Assembly: GCA_003490025.1 (NCBI GenBank)
Contig: DNJC01000076.1
Location: forward strand, 71,197-135,196
Length of the DNA stretch: 64,000 bases
DNA from: Geobacter sp.
GTDB lineage: Bacteria; Desulfobacterota; Desulfuromonadia; Geobacterales; Geobacteraceae
Direction: 5' to 3'
Under the pieces are notes generated by a model that was not told the origin of the DNA, searched no databases, and saw only the letters and a list, made by a program, of their open reading frames with translations. A program made the position numbers and the translations under genes. This document shows, piece after piece, positions 52,814 to 62,421 of the stretch. Position 1 is the first letter of the stretch. Each line of letters starts with the position of its first letter.

Positions 52814-52900
52814 GTTCTCCGAACGGGCAAAACCAGAGTAATCTGGTGACGCAAAGCCACGGGTCCTGACATAAGGATAGCCGAGTTGCCGAAGAGATGA
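52814..52900 (+). ncRNA. GEMM-I riboswitch, array copy 3
   Basis: Core GGCAAAACCAGAGTAATC and GACGCAAAGCCACGGGTCC as in copy 2. The 3' strand reads GCCGAGTTGCCGAAGAG, one base different from copies 1, 2 and 4 but the same as at 33380. It precedes a small gene. Confidence 0.9.
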
Positions 52901-52934
52901 GCTGGCATCTTGGCACCCGGTATATTACCGACAC

Positions 52935-52973
52935 AAGAGCGCTCTCATCTTCGGAAGATGGGGCGCTCTTTTT
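52935..52973 (+). terminator. Terminator of riboswitch copy 3
   Basis: AAGAGCGC (52935-52942) pairs with GCGCTCTT (52963-52970), closed through CATCTTCGGAAGATG, then T residues. The stem is shorter at its base than in copies 1 and 2. Confidence 0.82.
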
Positions 52974-53025
52974 GCTGGATGTCCAGGTAGTGGGTCCAAA
53001 AGCGGATTGTGTACGAGGCATAGCA

Positions 53026-53187
53026 ATGGATAAGAACATCAAACCGGGCCTTGACCCTGACTGGAAGCGGAAACTGACCGAGTGCCTGAAGGAGATCGGC
53101 CTGCTCTCCGCGCCGCATCTCCAGGTGACGGTCAATATCGCCGATTACCGGGTGTGCGATGTGACGAAGCAGGAACGCCTGAAATAG
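53026..53187 (+). CDS. Small 53-aa protein behind riboswitch copy 3
   Basis: 53 aa from ATG 53026, with GAGG 9-12 nt upstream. The sequence begins MDKNIKPGLDPDWKRKLTEC and continues with LLSAPHLQVTVNIADYRVCD and a Lys/Arg-rich end. It has no signal peptide or membrane segment and two Cys residues. I do not recognise a family. It lies 53 nt after the terminator of copy 3 and 65 nt before its own terminator, so it looks like a separate riboswitch-controlled gene. Codon use is like that of genuine genes in this window. Confidence 0.6.
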   Translation: MDKNIKPGLDPDWKRKLTECLKEIGLLSAPHLQVTVNIADYRVCDVTKQERLK

Positions 53188-53251
53188 AGTCGTTCCGGCA
53201 GGCACAATTTAATAGAATCAAGCGGTAAGTCTCATCCCTACGGGGCAAGTG

Positions 53252-53296
53252 AAACCCGCGCTATCAGCCGAAGCATCGGCTGTGGCGCGGGTTTTT
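53252..53296 (+). terminator. Intrinsic terminator after the small gene
   Basis: AAACCCGCGC (53252-53261) pairs with GCGCGGGTTT (53285-53294), with an inner CAGCCGA/TCGGCTG stem and a T run. Confidence 0.85.
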
Positions 53297-53366
53297 CAGT
53301 TTGCGGAATCGACGATGGCGGCTTGTGGCGAGGTGTTTATCGATCTGATCTGACGTTACTTCAAAT

Positions 53367-53453
53367 GTTCTCCGAACGGGCAAAACCAGAGCGATCTGGT
53401 GACGCAAAGCCACGGGTCCTGACATAAGGACAGCCGGGTTGCCGAAGAGATGA
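53367..53453 (+). ncRNA. GEMM-I riboswitch, array copy 4
   Basis: Core GGCAAAACCAGAGCGATC, GACGCAAAGCCACGGGTCC and GCCGGGTTGCCGAAGAGATG. It directly precedes the giant DUF11 gene at 53566. It keeps the CATCTTGGCACCCGG element. Confidence 0.9.
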
Positions 53454-53489
53454 GTTGACATCTTGGCACCCGGCATATTGCGGATACAA

Positions 53490-53527
53490 GGAGCGCTCTC
53501 ATCTTCGGAAGGTGAGTGCGCTTTTTT
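53490..53527 (+). terminator. Terminator of riboswitch copy 4, weaker stem
   Basis: AGCGCTCTCA pairs with TGAGTGCGCT with one T-T mismatch, then six T. Unlike copies 1 and 2 the stem is imperfect, so termination may be leakier. Confidence 0.75.
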
Positions 53528-53565
53528 ACTTTGAATCTGTCCGCAATTTCTAAGTCGAGGCTGAA

Positions 53566-56500
53566 GTGCGAATTCTTATCCAGTTAAAGCAAGCCGTATC
53601 ACATGTTGCCAGCCGGCTGGTTACTGCTTCGTCCCGGGAAACCACGCCGACGACCTATCCTCTCCGCTCAACCATCGCCATCGCTCTTCTGCTCATGGCG
53701 CTGGGCGCCTCGCGGGCGCAAGCCGCCGGCGTTTTCTGCTCCGATTTCGGCGGAGTCGTCGACGGTAACAATCCCGCTACCCTGGCATCGGTCCGGTCCG
53801 CCTCCACCTTCGGGATCGACATGAACTGCACGATCAAGAACTTTCCGGACTCCATCGGCGGCTTCCCGATCACCAACATCAACTTCAATTTCCCCGGGCA
53901 GCAATCGTATTACATAGCTTTTCTGGACGTTTTCTACTACGGCAACATGTCGTGCAACGACCCGACCCAATCGGACTTCTGGATCTATTGGGCCCCCGGC
54001 GGGTACAACAACATCAGTCCTTCCTGCCAGGCCTTCATGGTGCCGGTGGATGCGGTCAGCAAGAAGAACCCGCCGGCCCAGAGCACTGCCGCCATCGGGG
54101 TCCCCTTCACCTATACGATCACCGTGCCGCTCATGGGAAAACTGGATGCCACGGGGACCTTCCAGTACATGGCCAACTCCGACGACACCACGGTGACGAA
54201 TGTCGTCATCCCTGACGATCTCACCGCGACGGGCGCGGCTCTCAGCTATGTGAGCAATGCGGCTTACCTGGTCAACCCGGCGACCGGCGCCAAGACGCCG
54301 CTGAACGGAGGCGCACCGCTGACGCTGGGGGCAAGCGGCACCTGGCTGACCAATCACCCCGGTGTCCTGTCGGATGCCACCAAGCACCTGGTCTTCTCCT
54401 ATGAATACAATCCGGCCCTGGCCTCGCTCCCTGCCGGATTCAACCTGGTGATCGACGTCACCGTCGTCCTCGACAACAACCCGGCGAACGTGAACCTGGC
54501 GGGGGAGCAGTTCACCAACACCGCCAAGATGTGGTTCAACAAACCGATCAATTCGACCAGCATGGTCGATCTCCAGGCGTGGCCCGGCACGACGCTGCCG
54601 ATGACGGTCGTCGAGCCCAATCTCACCCTCACCAAAACGGGGTCCGTGGCGACGGTGAACGTGGACTCGCAGGTGAGATACACGCTCGATGTCCAGAACA
54701 CCGGCGGGAGCGATGCGTGGAACGCCACGATCACCGACCATATCCCGGCCGGGATGAGCACCTTCTCGCCGGCGGGAACGGTCACCGCCCGGATCTTCGC
54801 CTCCGACGGCGTCACCCCCGTCTCGGCTCCGCTGGTCTCCGGCACCGACTTCACGCTCGCCTGGAGCGGCGGCAGCGGTTCTCCCGGCCAGCTCACCCTC
54901 ACGCTGCTCGATACCAACAAGATCGCCCCCGCGCAGCGTCTGGTGATCACGTACCAGGCACAGGTCGACAGCACCGGTGTCGCATCCGGCTCGACGTTTA
55001 CCAATATCGCCGGCGCCACCAGGTGGTTCAGCGCGAACAGCGGTTATGCGGGGCGTCGCGAGTACGACAGGAGCATCACCGACGGCACGCCGGGGACGCT
55101 GGATTTCCAGGACGCCTACACGGTCACGGCTGCGCTGGCCGGCTACTACTTCCAGAAGACGGTCCGCGACCTGACCACCGGCGCCAATCCGGCCAACGCC
55201 GCCTTTCCGGGCGACAGGCTGCGCTACACCCTGCTGCTGCAGAACTTCACCTGGCCGCCGCTAAATGGCGTCACCATCACCGACAACCTGCCGGCGGGGC
55301 TCAGTTCGATATCCAACGTCACCGTCACTCCGGCGGGCGGTTCCACAAGCGTCACCCAGCCCGGCGGCGGGACTCCGGGCTCCATTACCGTTACCGGCCT
55401 GAATCTGCCGGGGGGAGCCACCACCAACTCCCAGATCCAGATCGAGTTCGACGCCGTGCTGGACGGAAACCTGGTCAACGGCACCGTGGTCTCCAACCAG
55501 GCGAGCCTCACCGGCACCGACAACACCGCGACCCCCCCGACGGCATGGGCCGGCCCCAGTGACGACCCGTACCTCAACGGCACGGTGCTCCTCGGTGCGG
55601 GAGGGGATCCGACCCGGGTGACGGTCCAGGCGCCCGGACCGCTGTCGAAGGCGAATCCGACACCGGCCACGGCGACCATCGGCCAGCAGTTCAGCTATCT
55701 CATCAAGGTCCCCGCAACACCCAGTAACGTGCCGCTGTACGACGTGAGGATCCTGGACAACCTGGGGCTCTCGGCTGCCGGCATGACGTTCGTGGACGCG
55801 CAGGTGATATCCGGCGGCAGCTGGAACCTCACCAATACCGGAACGGCCGGGAACGTCATCCTCCAGGACCTGGCTACCGGCATCGACATACCCGCGGGAG
55901 GCCAGGCTGTCATCCAGGTGACGGCGGCCCTCTCGAACAGCGCCGTCAACCGGGGCGGGGTGACCTTCGGCAATACCGCGTCGTACACCTACGACAAGAT
56001 AAACGGCGACAGCCTCACCCAGGCGACCGGCGGCGCGGCAACCACCTCCAACATGACGGTGGTCGAGCCGCACCTGACCGCCGCCAAGACGGTGAGCTAC
56101 GCCTCGCCGGCAGGCAAATCGGTAACCTCTCCCGCCGAACCGGGTGACGTGCTCCGCTATACGGTCACCGTCAACAACGATGGCGGCTCCCGGGCGTACG
56201 ACGCCGACGTGATGGACTTCCTGCCGGCGAACGTGTCGCTCATCCCCGGCTCGGCCACGGCGCAGATCAACGCCCTTCCGGTCAGCGGTTTCATCACCAA
56301 TCCGATCCTGCTACCCAGCGGCGCCGTGGACTGGGGCATCCAGAACGGTGACGCCAGCCTCGACATCCCCGCCGGCGGGACGCTGGTCCTGACCTACCAG
56401 GCGGGCGTGCTTGCCACGAGCGGCGCGCCGATCACCAACAATGCCTACGTGGACTGGACCTCGCTCTCGGGCTCCATCACCGGCGAGCGTACCGGCGCCG

Positions 56501-59500
56501 GTTGCCCGAACGTGACCTCGCCCAACAATTACTGCTCCGGCCCTGCTTCCGTATCGGTTTCCTCGCTCGATCCCACCGCCTTGACCAAGTCGGTCATCTC
56601 AGACTCCTGGACCGCCTCACCCAGCACCGGGACCGACTCGACCCTGCGCATAGGCGACACGGCCGTCTACAGTCTCGCCCTCACCCTGCGCGAAGGCGTG
56701 ACCCAGAACGTGGTTCTCACCGATATACTGCCGACCGGCCTTGCCTTCGACGGCGTGGTGAGCATCGCCCCCGCCTCGGGGAGCGGCAACTTCAGCTACA
56801 CGCCGGCGTCCCAGCCCGCGCCGGGCGCCACCGGCACCCTGACCTGGAACCTGGGCAACATCACCAACGCCGTCGACAACAACGCGGCCAACAATACCCT
56901 GACCATTCAGTACCGCGCCCACGTGGTGAAGAACACGCTGGCACAGTCCCCCACGGCGCAGCAGTTGGCGAACAGCGCCACGGCGAGCTACGCCATCAAC
57001 GGGGTTCCCGCGGCGCCCAAGAGTTCCGGCGCGACCATCAACGTCTGGCAGCCGCTGCTGAACGTCTCCAAGAGCGCGGCAACGGCCACCGGCGGCACCG
57101 TCATCACTGCCGGCGAACTCATCAGCTATACGGTCAACATCGCCAACAGCGGCACGGCCCCCGCCTACAACTCCGTGCTCGCCGACACGCTGCCGGTGGG
57201 GCTGCGCCAGGCGGGTGCGACCACCACGAGCATCACCCTGGTCGACAGCGCGACCGGTAACGTAACGGCGACGCTCCCGGCGCCGGCTCCCAGCTACAGC
57301 GCCGCTACCGGCGTCGCCACCTGGAACTTCGATGTCGCCGGTTCCCCCGGTCTCTACGCCATCCCGGCGGGGCAGACCCTGCGGGTGGTCTACCAGGTCA
57401 AGGCGGACAGCGGTCTGGGCGCAGGGATGACGCTGAACAACCAGGCGCAGGTCACCACCTACTACTCCTTCGACAGCCAGGACGTGCCTGCCGCGAGCGC
57501 GCTCGCCAATAGGCAGCCCTACGGCCCGACCAGCGCGGCCACGGTCCAGCTGACCACCGCGGCCGCGACGGCGTTGTCGAAGCAGGCACTGGTGACGCAG
57601 GCCGCCATCGGCCAGCCCTTGAGCTACAACATCACCGTTCCGGCCGTGCCGCAGGCCACGGCGATGCACGACGTGCGCATCCTGGACGATCTGGGCTCTG
57701 CCGTCACCGGCGTGGAGATGACTTTCGTAGGCGCGGAGCGGGTCTCCGGCCCGGCCTTCACGCCGGTGAATACCGGCAGCGCCACCAACCTGGTGATCCA
57801 GGACACGACCAGCGGCATCGACATCCCCGCCGGACAGCAGGTCGTCGTCAAGGTGACGGTGGTGCTCAGCAACGCCGCCAGCAACACCCTGGGCAAGCAG
57901 TTCCAGAACTCCGCGACCTACAGCTACGACAGCGTCAATGACACCCCGAGCACTGAGAAAAGCGGCGCTCCGGGCGCCAGCGCCGCGATCACCATCGTCG
58001 GCCCCGCGCTGACCGTGCAAAAGAGCGGCCCGGCCACGATAAGCGCGCTTGCCCCCGGCACCTTCACCCTCGATGTCCAGAACACCGGCGGCAGCACGGC
58101 ATGGCAGACGACGCTTTCGGACGTCCTCCCCAACGTGACCACTCCGTCTCCCGGGAGCATGTGCGGCTCGCAGCCTACCAACGTCACGGCGCGGGTCTAC
58201 CAGGCCGACGGGGTGACGCCGGTCTCGGCTGCGCTGATCATCGGCACCGACTTCACCGTCGGCTTCGCCGCAGCACCTGCCTGCACCATGACCGTCGCCA
58301 TGAGGTCGGCCGCGGCCGCCGTTGCGCCGACGGAGCGCCTGATCGTCAATTACAGCGCCTCGCTCGATCCCTATACGGCGGGCGGCATCCCCCTGACCAA
58401 CGTTGCGGGGGCGACCCGGTGGCTCTCCGCCGATCCGGCCGTCACCGCGGCGGGGAACGTACAGACCGTGAACGGCACGCTGACCAACGGCACCCCCGGC
58501 GTGCTCGACAACCAAGACGCCTTCACGGTGACCACCCAGGCGCCCCTGGTGAGCTTCACCAAGACCGTCATCAACGCGAGCACCGGGCAGTCCGGCGCCA
58601 CCGCCAGGCCCGGCGACACGCTGACCTACACGCTCACCATCCGGAACGTAGGGACGCTGGGTGCTGCGAACTTCACGCTGACCGACGATCTCGACAGGCT
58701 CAATGCGGCCGCCATGTTCGTGCCGGGGACCCTGAAGCTCCTCACCGTGCCGGCAGGCGCGAACAGCGCGGCGACCACGGCGACGGGCGGGACCAAGGGG
58801 ACGGGGCTTTTGAGCATCGGCAACCTGAGCGTCGCTCCCCAGGGAGAGGCGGGGGACACGCTGGTCGTCGAGTTCCAGGCCACCCTGGCGCCGGTGATCG
58901 ACAGCGGATCGCTGGTAGTCAACCAGGCGCAGATCGGCTCGCCCCTCTTGCCGTCGCAGTCAAGCGACGATCCGTCCCTCGCGGGAACGGCCGATCCGAC
59001 CCGGACGCTCATCGCCTCGGCGCCGGCCTTCCAGGTACTGAAGACGGTGCAGGACGTCACCTCCGGCAGCTCCACCGTTACGGCGGGAGACACCCTGCGC
59101 TACACCATCACGGTGAAAAACACCGGGACCGAGAACGCGACCGGCGTGACGCTGCGCGATCAGATTCCGCCCAATACGAGCTACCTCCCCAACAGCACCA
59201 CCTTGAACGGGACGGCTGTCGCGGATGCCGGCACCGGTATCAGCGCGCTGCAAAACGGCCTGCCGATCAATTCGCCCGCGCTTCTTACCTCGGGCGCCAT
59301 GCCCGCCACCGCTGGGACTGCGAGCAACGTCGCCACCGTCACCTTCCAGGTCCGGGTGAGCGGGAACGTGGTGGCCGGGACGCTTATTTCCAACCAGGGG
59401 CTCGTCGACGGCTCCGGCGCGGCGAGCGGTCCCTTCCCCGAATACCCCTCCGACAACCCCGCGACCCCCGTCCTGAACGATCCGACCACGGTGGTGGTGG

Positions 59501-62226
59501 GGAATCTGCCGCTCGTCTACGCGCTGAAGACGGTCCAGCTCACCGGGGACGTCAACGGCAACGGTCTCGTTGATCCGGGCGACCAGCTTGAGTACACCAT
59601 CACCATGACCAACTCGGGGGCTACTCCCGCGACGGGTGTGGTATTGACCGACCCGATCCCCGCCAACACGAGCTATGTGGCGGACTCGGTGCGGCTGAAC
59701 GGCGCGGCGCTGCCGGATCCCGGCCCCGGCGTCTCGCCCTTAACCAATGGCATCGGTGTCGTCGCCTCGGGACTCACTCCGCCTTCGCCCCCCGCAAGTG
59801 CTGGAACCCTCGCGGCAGGCGGCACCGGTGTCGTTACCTTCCGGGTAGAGGTCAACCCGGGCGTCGCTTCGGGAACCGTCATCAGCAACCAGGGAAGCGT
59901 GGCGACGACGCAACTGCCGGCGCTTCCGACCGACTCGGACGGCAACTCCACCAACGGCTACCAGCCCACCGTCATCGCGGTAGGAAACGCGCAGCAGCTC
60001 TCCATCACCAAGTCCGTCGTGGTGGTGGGCGGCGGCGCGGCACTCCCGGGAAGCGTGCTGGAGTACACCATCCGGGCCACCAACGTAGGCCAGGTCCCGG
60101 CCACCAACGTGGTGCTGACCGATGACCTGACCCCGCTGTCGACCCAGGCGAGCTACCTCGTCAATTCCGCCGTGATGAACGGTTCCGCAAACGGCGTGAG
60201 CTACACCGCGCCGGTGATCAGCGCGAATTACGGCGCGAGCTACGGCACGCTGGCTCCGGGGGCCTCGGTGGTGCTCCGCTTCGATGTCAAGCTGAACGCC
60301 ACCGTGGCGGGCGGGAGCGTGGTCACCAACACGGCGATCGCCACCTGGGATACCCCGACGCAGACCGCGACCGCCGGCACCTCCGTCGCCGTCGGCGGCA
60401 TGCCCGGGAGCTCGAGCCTGGGCGGCTCGGTCTGGCAGGATGCCAATTACAACAGCACCCTCGACACAGGCGAGTTCGCCTCGGCCGGCTGGGCCGTGGA
60501 GCTGTACGAGAACGGGCGCGTGGTGGGGACGGTGCCGACCTCCGCCGACGGCACCTACCGTTTCAGCGGGGTCAGGCCCAACGCGGGAACGTCAACCACG
60601 TACGAGGTTCGCTTCCGCGCGCCGGGTGCGGGCGCCAATACGGCAATGCTCGGCTGGTGCAGCTCCTCCTTCACCAACGGCATGCAGCGCATCTCGAACA
60701 TCGTGGCGAGCTCGGGGGGGCTTCTGCAGGACCTGAACCTTCCGCTTACCCCCAACGGCGTGGTGTACAACTCCATCGTGCGTACGCCGGTGGCGGGGGC
60801 GACGCTGACCATGGTCCAGGCGGGAAGCCAGACGCCGCTCTCCGCCGGCTGCTTCAACGACGCGGCGCAGCAGGGGCAGGTCACGCCGGCAAGCGGCCAT
60901 TACAAATTCGACCTGAACTTCAGCGATCCTTCCTGCCCCTCGGGGGGGGAGTACCTGATCCAGGTCACGCCCCCCTCCTCGGGTTACATGGCCGGGGTGT
61001 CGAGGGTGGTCCCGCCGACTTCCGGCGACTCTACGGCGTCGTTCTCCGTCCCGGCCTGCCCCGGAAGCGCGGCGGACGCGGTGCCGACCACGGCCGCTTA
61101 CTGCGAGGCGCAGGCCTCCGACCTGGTGCCGGCGGCCTCGGTGCCGGCGGGTGCTGCTACCGCCTACTACCTGCGGCTCACCCTGAACAACCTCCAGCCG
61201 GGTTACGGCCAGATCTACCACAACCACATAGCCGTCGACCCGACGCTCAACACGGCGGTCACCATCACCAAGACCGCCGCCCTGGTCAACGTGACGCGCG
61301 GGCAGCTGGTTCCCTACACCATCACCCTAAACAACACCCTGGGAGTCGTCTTGAGGGACCTGAGCGTGGTCGACACCTTCCCGCTCGGATTCAGGTACGT
61401 GGCAGGGTCGGCGCGCCTGGACGGGGCGAAGATCGAGCCATCCTTGAACACGCGCCAGTTGATCTGGAGCGTCCCGCAACTGAGCCCCGCTACCAGCCAC
61501 AGCGTCACCTTCCTCATGATCGTCGGCTCCGGGGTTTCCGAGGGGGAGTACCTGAACCGCGCCCAGGTGATGGCCACCACCATCGACAGCGTCGCCTCCG
61601 GAGTCGCCACCGCGGCCGTCCGCGTCGTGGCCGATGCCGACCTCGACTGCACCGACGTCATCGGCAAGGTGTTCGACGACGCCAACTTCAACGGCTACCA
61701 GGATGCCGGCGAAAAGGGGCTCCCCGGCGTCCGCACCGTGACCGCCCGGGGGCTCGTCGCCACCACGGACGAGTTCGGGCGCTTCCATATCACCTGCGCG
61801 GTGGTCCCGGATCAGGACCGCGGCAGCAACTTCATCCTCAAGCTGGACGACCGCACCCTCCCCACCGGCTACCGGGTGACCAGCGAAAACCCGCAGGTGG
61901 AGCGCGCCACCCGCGGCAAGATGCTCCGCTTCAATTTCGGCGCGACGATACACCACGTGGTCTCCATGGATGTCGCCGACGGTGCCTTCGAGCCTAAGGG
62001 GACCAGGCTGCGCCTGCAGTGGCAGCCGAGGATCGATCTTCTGCTGAAGGAGTTGAAGAAGGCGCCCTCCGTGCTGCGGCTGTCGTACCTGGCGGAGATC
62101 GAGAGCAAGCGGCTGGTGGAGCAGCGTCTCAAGGCGCTCAAGAAGGAGATCGCCGGCAAGTGGGGCGACGGATATCCCCTTACCGTCGAGACGGAGATCT
62201 TCTGGCGCCGGGGCGGGCCGCCGTGA
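53566..62226 (+). CDS. Giant DUF11/SdrD-B-repeat surface protein
   Basis: 2886 aa from GTG 53566, with GAGG upstream. The signal peptide runs through IAIALLLMALGASRAQAA. The protein is a chain of many DUF11-type beta-sandwich repeats, each with a YTLDVQNTGGS- or YTITVKNTGTE-like start and a DxLPAG- or DPIPANTSY-like end. Two SdrD-B/CNA-B-type domains occur near residues 2285-2380 (VWQDANYNSTLDTGEF) and 2695-2750 (KVFDDANFNGYQDAGEKG). The C-terminal 100 residues are not repeat-like (RIDLLLKELKKAPSVLRLSY, then a helical EIESKRLVEQRLKAL and VETEIFWRRG). That end resembles an OmpA-type or anchoring module. It is probably an exported adhesin or fimbria-like filament. Riboswitch copy 4 controls it. 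Confidence 0.88.
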   Translation: MRILIQLKQAVSHVASRLVTASSRETTPTTYPLRSTIAIALLLMALGASRAQAAGVFCSDFGGVVDGNNPATLASVRSASTFGIDMNCTIKNFPDSIGGFPITNINFNFPGQQSYYIAFLDVFYYGNMSCNDPTQSDFWIYWAPGGYNNISPSCQAFMVPVDAVSKKNPPAQSTAAIGVPFTYTITVPLMGKLDATGTFQYMANSDDTTVTNVVIPDDLTATGAALSYVSNAAYLVNPATGAKTPLNGGAPLTLGASGTWLTNHPGVLSDATKHLVFSYEYNPALASLPAGFNLVIDVTVVLDNNPANVNLAGEQFTNTAKMWFNKPINSTSMVDLQAWPGTTLPMTVVEPNLTLTKTGSVATVNVDSQVRYTLDVQNTGGSDAWNATITDHIPAGMSTFSPAGTVTARIFASDGVTPVSAPLVSGTDFTLAWSGGSGSPGQLTLTLLDTNKIAPAQRLVITYQAQVDSTGVASGSTFTNIAGATRWFSANSGYAGRREYDRSITDGTPGTLDFQDAYTVTAALAGYYFQKTVRDLTTGANPANAAFPGDRLRYTLLLQNFTWPPLNGVTITDNLPAGLSSISNVTVTPAGGSTSVTQPGGGTPGSITVTGLNLPGGATTNSQIQIEFDAVLDGNLVNGTVVSNQASLTGTDNTATPPTAWAGPSDDPYLNGTVLLGAGGDPTRVTVQAPGPLSKANPTPATATIGQQFSYLIKVPATPSNVPLYDVRILDNLGLSAAGMTFVDAQVISGGSWNLTNTGTAGNVILQDLATGIDIPAGGQAVIQVTAALSNSAVNRGGVTFGNTASYTYDKINGDSLTQATGGAATTSNMTVVEPHLTAAKTVSYASPAGKSVTSPAEPGDVLRYTVTVNNDGGSRAYDADVMDFLPANVSLIPGSATAQINALPVSGFITNPILLPSGAVDWGIQNGDASLDIPAGGTLVLTYQAGVLATSGAPITNNAYVDWTSLSGSITGERTGAGCPNVTSPNNYCSGPASVSVSSLDPTALTKSVISDSWTASPSTGTDSTLRIGDTAVYSLALTLREGVTQNVVLTDILPTGLAFDGVVSIAPASGSGNFSYTPASQPAPGATGTLTWNLGNITNAVDNNAANNTLTIQYRAHVVKNTLAQSPTAQQLANSATASYAINGVPAAPKSSGATINVWQPLLNVSKSAATATGGTVITAGELISYTVNIANSGTAPAYNSVLADTLPVGLRQAGATTTSITLVDSATGNVTATLPAPAPSYSAATGVATWNFDVAGSPGLYAIPAGQTLRVVYQVKADSGLGAGMTLNNQAQVTTYYSFDSQDVPAASALANRQPYGPTSAATVQLTTAAATALSKQALVTQAAIGQPLSYNITVPAVPQATAMHDVRILDDLGSAVTGVEMTFVGAERVSGPAFTPVNTGSATNLVIQDTTSGIDIPAGQQVVVKVTVVLSNAASNTLGKQFQNSATYSYDSVNDTPSTEKSGAPGASAAITIVGPALTVQKSGPATISALAPGTFTLDVQNTGGSTAWQTTLSDVLPNVTTPSPGSMCGSQPTNVTARVYQADGVTPVSAALIIGTDFTVGFAAAPACTMTVAMRSAAAAVAPTERLIVNYSASLDPYTAGGIPLTNVAGATRWLSADPAVTAAGNVQTVNGTLTNGTPGVLDNQDAFTVTTQAPLVSFTKTVINASTGQSGATARPGDTLTYTLTIRNVGTLGAANFTLTDDLDRLNAAAMFVPGTLKLLTVPAGANSAATTATGGTKGTGLLSIGNLSVAPQGEAGDTLVVEFQATLAPVIDSGSLVVNQAQIGSPLLPSQSSDDPSLAGTADPTRTLIASAPAFQVLKTVQDVTSGSSTVTAGDTLRYTITVKNTGTENATGVTLRDQIPPNTSYLPNSTTLNGTAVADAGTGISALQNGLPINSPALLTSGAMPATAGTASNVATVTFQVRVSGNVVAGTLISNQGLVDGSGAASGPFPEYPSDNPATPVLNDPTTVVVGNLPLVYALKTVQLTGDVNGNGLVDPGDQLEYTITMTNSGATPATGVVLTDPIPANTSYVADSVRLNGAALPDPGPGVSPLTNGIGVVASGLTPPSPPASAGTLAAGGTGVVTFRVEVNPGVASGTVISNQGSVATTQLPALPTDSDGNSTNGYQPTVIAVGNAQQLSITKSVVVVGGGAALPGSVLEYTIRATNVGQVPATNVVLTDDLTPLSTQASYLVNSAVMNGSANGVSYTAPVISANYGASYGTLAPGASVVLRFDVKLNATVAGGSVVTNTAIATWDTPTQTATAGTSVAVGGMPGSSSLGGSVWQDANYNSTLDTGEFASAGWAVELYENGRVVGTVPTSADGTYRFSGVRPNAGTSTTYEVRFRAPGAGANTAMLGWCSSSFTNGMQRISNIVASSGGLLQDLNLPLTPNGVVYNSIVRTPVAGATLTMVQAGSQTPLSAGCFNDAAQQGQVTPASGHYKFDLNFSDPSCPSGGEYLIQVTPPSSGYMAGVSRVVPPTSGDSTASFSVPACPGSAADAVPTTAAYCEAQASDLVPAASVPAGAATAYYLRLTLNNLQPGYGQIYHNHIAVDPTLNTAVTITKTAALVNVTRGQLVPYTITLNNTLGVVLRDLSVVDTFPLGFRYVAGSARLDGAKIEPSLNTRQLIWSVPQLSPATSHSVTFLMIVGSGVSEGEYLNRAQVMATTIDSVASGVATAAVRVVADADLDCTDVIGKVFDDANFNGYQDAGEKGLPGVRTVTARGLVATTDEFGRFHITCAVVPDQDRGSNFILKLDDRTLPTGYRVTSENPQVERATRGKMLRFNFGATIHHVVSMDVADGAFEPKGTRLRLQWQPRIDLLLKELKKAPSVLRLSYLAEIESKRLVEQRLKALKKEIAGKWGDGYPLTVETEIFWRRGGPP

Positions 62227-62255
62227 TGAGGTTCTCCCTCCCCTTCAGCGCCATA

Positions 62256-62358
62256 ACTCCTCCCCTCGGAGGGGGGAGGCTGGGAGGGGGGGGCATTGGC
62301 GGCATGGTCGAACGACAGCCCCCTCCCTAACCCTCCCCCTCCGGGGGAGGGGATGGAT
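62256..62358. repeat. C-rich/G-rich hairpins between the giant gene and the OmpA-like gene
   Basis: A CTCCTCCCCTC arm pairs with a GGGGGGAG arm near 62256-62290, and CCCTCCCCCTCC pairs with GGGGGAGGGG near 62325-62355. They lie in the 195-nt gap between the two genes and belong to the dispersed family. Confidence 0.7.
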
Positions 62359-62421
62359 TCCAAGCGGAGGGGGGACTTGTGAAGAAGGCAACCTAACCTG
62401 TTTCTTAGATGGATGGGACCA

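Noticed and set aside
52255..53453. cGAMP (GEMM-Ib) specificity of the array riboswitches
   Set aside because: All five aptamers in the window have G, not A, before the CAAA(A/G)CC segment, so c-di-GMP is the better prediction, pending binding tests.
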